A DNA stretch of 64,000 nucleotides from Actinocrispum wychmicini (GTDB lineage: Bacteria; Actinomycetota; Actinomycetes; Mycobacteriales; Pseudonocardiaceae): positions 770,299 to 834,298 of the forward strand of contig NZ_SLWS01000006.1 of assembly GCF_004345645.1 (NCBI RefSeq), given 5' to 3'. The translations under genes were made by a program, and so were the position numbers. Under the pieces are notes generated by a model that had not been told where the DNA came from, made no database searches, and worked only from the letters and a program-made list of their open reading frames with translations. The stretch's first letter is position 1, and each line of letters begins with the position of its first letter. This document shows positions 61,575-64,000 of this stretch, piece by piece.

Positions 61575-62981
61575 GTGGCCGGCCAAGCTCCACCGCCCGA
61601 CGGTTTCGAACGCCAGGTCGGAACCCTGCAGGCGACCGCGATCAACATGACTCAGATGTGCGGTATCGGCCCCTTCGTCACCATTCCCCTGATGGTGACG
61701 GCGATGGGCGGCCCGCAGGCGATGTTCGGGTGGCTCGTCGGCGCGTTGATCGTGCTCGCCGACGGCTTGATCTGGGCGGAGTTGGGTGCCGCCATGCCGC
61801 GCGCCGGCGGCAGCTACGTGTACCTGCGTGAGGCGTTCCAGTACCGGACCGGCCGGCTGATGCCGTTCCTGTTCGCGTGGAGCGCGGTCCTGTTCATCCC
61901 GCTGATCATGTCGACCGGTGTGATCGGCCTGGTGAAGTACCTCGCCTACCTGTGGCCCGGCCTGGTCAGCGCGGACGGCGGCGAGATCAACGGCACCGGC
62001 AGGCTGATCGGCATCCTGGTGGTGGTCATCGCCGTGGTCGCGCTGTGGCGGCGAATCGGGCAGATCGGCAAACTCACCGCCGGGTTGTTCGTCGTGATGC
62101 TGCTGTCGGTCATCGCGCTCATCCTGGCCTCACTGACCCACTTCCACGCCTCACTGGCCTTCGCGTACACACCGGGCGCGTTCTCGTTCTCCGGCGGGGC
62201 GCTCTGGGCCGGCCTCGGCTCAGGCCTGATCCTCGCGGTGTACGACTACCTCGGCTACAACACGACCGCGTACCTCGGCGCGGAACTGAAGAACCCGGGA
62301 CGCACCCTGCCCCGGTCCATCATCTACTCCATCCTTGCCATGATGGGGATTTACTTCCTGCTGCAGATCGGCGTCCTCGGTGTCCTGCCGTGGCAGGACA
62401 TCAGCCAGTCCAACTTCTTCGCTTCCGTTGTGCTGGAACAAACCTGGGGCAAGATCGCGGCGAGCGTGGTCACCGTGGCCATCGTGATCACCGCCTTCGG
62501 CTCGATCTTCACCGGCCTGCTCGGCGGCTCACGCGTGCCCTACGAAGCCGCCCGGGACAAACTGTTCCTGCCCTGGTTCGGCAAACTGCACCCCCGCCTC
62601 AACTTCCCCACCACCGGCGTCCTCATGATGGGCCTGATCACCGCGATCGGCTCCCTCTTCGACCTCAGCGAAGTCATCGCCATGCTCACCGCGGTCTTCG
62701 TACTGATCCAAGCAGTCGCCCAAATCGCGGCCCTGACCGTCCTACGCCGCCGCCAACCAGACCTACCCCGCCCGTACAAACAGTGGCTCTACCCGATCCC
62801 CAGCGTCATCGCACTGGCCGGCTGGATCTTCATCTACACCCAAACAGGCTGGCTGGACATCTGGCTCTCCCTCGCCTGGCTCGCCGCCGGCACCATCGCC
62901 TTCACCATCTGGTCCTCGGTGGAAAAAGTGTGGCCATTCGGCGCCAAAGAGATCAAAGAAGAGTTCCTGACCACCCCGTAA
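61575..62981 (+). CDS. APC-family amino acid permease
   Basis: 468-residue membrane protein with about 12 helices. QVGTLQATAINMTQMCGIGPFVTIPLMVTAMGGP, the glycine-rich first helix, and YDYLGYNTTAYLGAELKNPGRTLPRS are diagnostic for the amino acid-polyamine-organocation superfamily. Substrate unknown. GTG at 61575 with GGAGG upstream; the ROK operator lies just before it, so the ROK protein probably controls it. Confidence 0.9.
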   Translation: MAGQAPPPDGFERQVGTLQATAINMTQMCGIGPFVTIPLMVTAMGGPQAMFGWLVGALIVLADGLIWAELGAAMPRAGGSYVYLREAFQYRTGRLMPFLFAWSAVLFIPLIMSTGVIGLVKYLAYLWPGLVSADGGEINGTGRLIGILVVVIAVVALWRRIGQIGKLTAGLFVVMLLSVIALILASLTHFHASLAFAYTPGAFSFSGGALWAGLGSGLILAVYDYLGYNTTAYLGAELKNPGRTLPRSIIYSILAMMGIYFLLQIGVLGVLPWQDISQSNFFASVVLEQTWGKIAASVVTVAIVITAFGSIFTGLLGGSRVPYEAARDKLFLPWFGKLHPRLNFPTTGVLMMGLITAIGSLFDLSEVIAMLTAVFVLIQAVAQIAALTVLRRRQPDLPRPYKQWLYPIPSVIALAGWIFIYTQTGWLDIWLSLAWLAAGTIAFTIWSSVEKVWPFGAKEIKEEFLTTP

Positions 62982-63064
62982 CCCGGCCCTGACCAGGGCG
63001 AACAGGCCCGAAACGCGGCCCGCGGCAAACCTCGTTGAGCCATGCGCTACGCTAGGACCTGTTC

Positions 63065-63137
63065 GCCCCTGTAGCTCAGCGGATAGAGCGCTTCCCTCCG
63101 GAGGAAGAGGTCGCACGTTCGAATCGTGTCGGGGGCA
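63065..63137 (+). tRNA. tRNA-Arg(CCG)
   Basis: 73 bases form a full cloverleaf: acceptor GCCCCTG/CGGGGGC, D stem GCTC/GAGC, anticodon stem CTTCC/GGAAG with loop CTCCGGA (anticodon CCG at positions 34-36, reading CGG), T stem GCACG/CGTGT with TTCGAAT loop, and discriminator A. CCA is not encoded. A recombinase remnant lies immediately downstream. Confidence 0.96.
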
Positions 63138-63149
63138 CCCAGAACATGG

Positions 63150-63991
63150 AAACGGCGGGTTGTAGGTCGTGAGCAGTGCTCAAGGCGTGCGACTTGCCGT
63201 TCTTGATGTTGGTTGTGCGTCGGTCGACGACAGTCTCAATTGTGTTGGTCAGGCTGTCAACGACGTCAGCGGTGATGGTGACACGGAGCGTGGTTTCGTA
63301 ACGCCTCCCGGTTGTAAAAGATCTTCAGGTTGAACGCGTCGTAGAGGGCGCGCTGAATGTGCTCGGGTGCCCTGTTGAGGTTCAGTGCGACCTATGGTAG
63401 GGCGTCAAGCAGGTCTGGGCTGTCGTTCCGGGGCTGAACGGACGGCGATTGAAGCCGGCCGTGTTCAGCCTCGGCTTGGCGGATCTGCGTGGCGAGTTCG
63501 CCGAGCCGTCGCTGGATGCCCTGCCGGAACGCTCTCCGTGTCTCAGGGTCAAGTTCGGTGCCGTCCTCATCGGAGTCCTCCAGTTGTTCGAACAGCTTGC
63601 GCTGCCGTCGTTGCAAGGTGTCGATGTGTTGTTGAAGATCCCCCCTGCGGCGCCGGTTTTCCTAGTCGCGGTCGCTGCGGTCCGCGCTGGCTGAGAGATC
63701 GGCGTCGAGTAGTTCTCGGCGATGTGGGCCTAAGACACGAGTGGCGAAGAACTCTTCCACGACGGCGGCGAGCGCGTCCTGACGGATCCAGATGCTCTTG
63801 GGGTGAGTGGCCCACCAGTCGCGGTGGATGTGGTGGCGTTTGTCGGGTTGGCGTCCTGGACGGATGTTGCGTCGGCGGTTCCACACCACGTAGCCGGTGT
63901 ACTTGGGGTTGCTCCGTTGACTGCACCAACTGGATGAGGGACTCAAGCTGCGGTCGGGGTTGCTCGATGTCGGGGCATGGATTTTGGTCAT
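63150..63991 (-). pseudogene. Decayed large serine recombinase (C-terminal part)
   Basis: On the minus strand one frame runs from 63991: NPKYTGYVVWNRRR (recombinase domain), then a coiled-coil DNA-binding part (RRQRKLFEQLEDSDEDG...GIQRRLGELATQIRQAEAEHG), then LLDALP and VALNLNRAPEHIQRALYDAF. In-frame TAG codons at 63664-63662 and 63394-63392 interrupt it. Near 63305 the frame shifts, after which TTLRVTITADVVDSLTNTIE continues the typical C-terminus almost to the tRNA. The catalytic N-terminal domain is not seen and may lie beyond the window. An integrative element once used this tRNA region, or still borders it. Confidence 0.8.
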
Positions 63992-64000
63992 GGGGTCTCC

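Noticed and set aside
62986..62999. GCCCTGACCAGGGC after the permease as a terminator
   Set aside because: The stem is only five bases around a four-base loop, with no T-run; too weak to call.

Overview
The window is high-GC DNA from an actinobacterium. The block argS-lysA-hom-thrC-thrB-rho-rpmE-prfA-prmC-tsaC-wecA-atpI-atpBEFHAGD is the classical actinobacterial order. SigK/RskA, NucS, an Asp117-type MurA, MeaA, XRE(DUF5753)/DUF397 pairs and abundant GTG starts point to a Pseudonocardiaceae-like soil actinomycete; the genus is inference and cannot be fixed from here.

Layout. 1-4.2 kb: two DUF3558-like lipoproteins flank a PTS-type dihydroxyacetone kinase operon (dhaK-dhaL-dhaM, minus strand). 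4.3-13 kb: sodium/solute symporter with a small membrane partner, mismatch endonuclease NucS, Nudix hydrolase, methyltransferase, ABC-F ATPase, enoyl-CoA hydratase-like protein and the B12-dependent ethylmalonyl-CoA mutase MeaA. 13.1-14.0 kb: a toxin-antitoxin locus read as one continuous ORF with a possible internal restart. 14-22 kb: murA, a FadR-type regulator, a secreted papain-like protease with a membrane-anchored partner, a PduO cobalamin adenosyltransferase (the cofactor MeaA needs), an XRE/DUF397 pair, and sigK-rskA.

22-39.7 kb is the most unusual part. atpC (epsilon subunit) plus its usual DUF2550 follower lie at 21.6-22.5 kb, but atpB-E-F-H-A-G-D lie at 33.1-39.7 kb. The 10.6 kb between atpD and atpC holds a PQQ biosynthesis operon (pqqA-C-D-E-B, plus strand) and two tandem paralogous secreted zinc metallopeptidases (minus strand). 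A strong intrinsic terminator sits right after atpD, so atpC must be expressed on its own.

39.8-56 kb is the conserved housekeeping block: cell-wall lipid carrier sugar transferase, tRNA modification, release factor 1 and its methyltransferase, L31, Rho, then threonine and lysine biosynthesis and arginyl-tRNA synthetase. It is interrupted only by a TnpB-type gene between hom and lysA that has lost its zinc ribbon. 56-63 kb: two DUF3105 proteins and a DUF305 protein in one unit, a TetR/SnoaL-like pair, a DHFR-like reductase, and a ROK regulator divergent from an APC amino-acid permease with a clear inverted-repeat operator between them. The window ends with tRNA-Arg(CCG) and, right against it, a decayed serine recombinase (two in-frame TAG stops and a frameshift), the scar or edge of an integrative element.

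Many long ORFs on the opposite strand of real genes are high-GC shadows and are not annotated.
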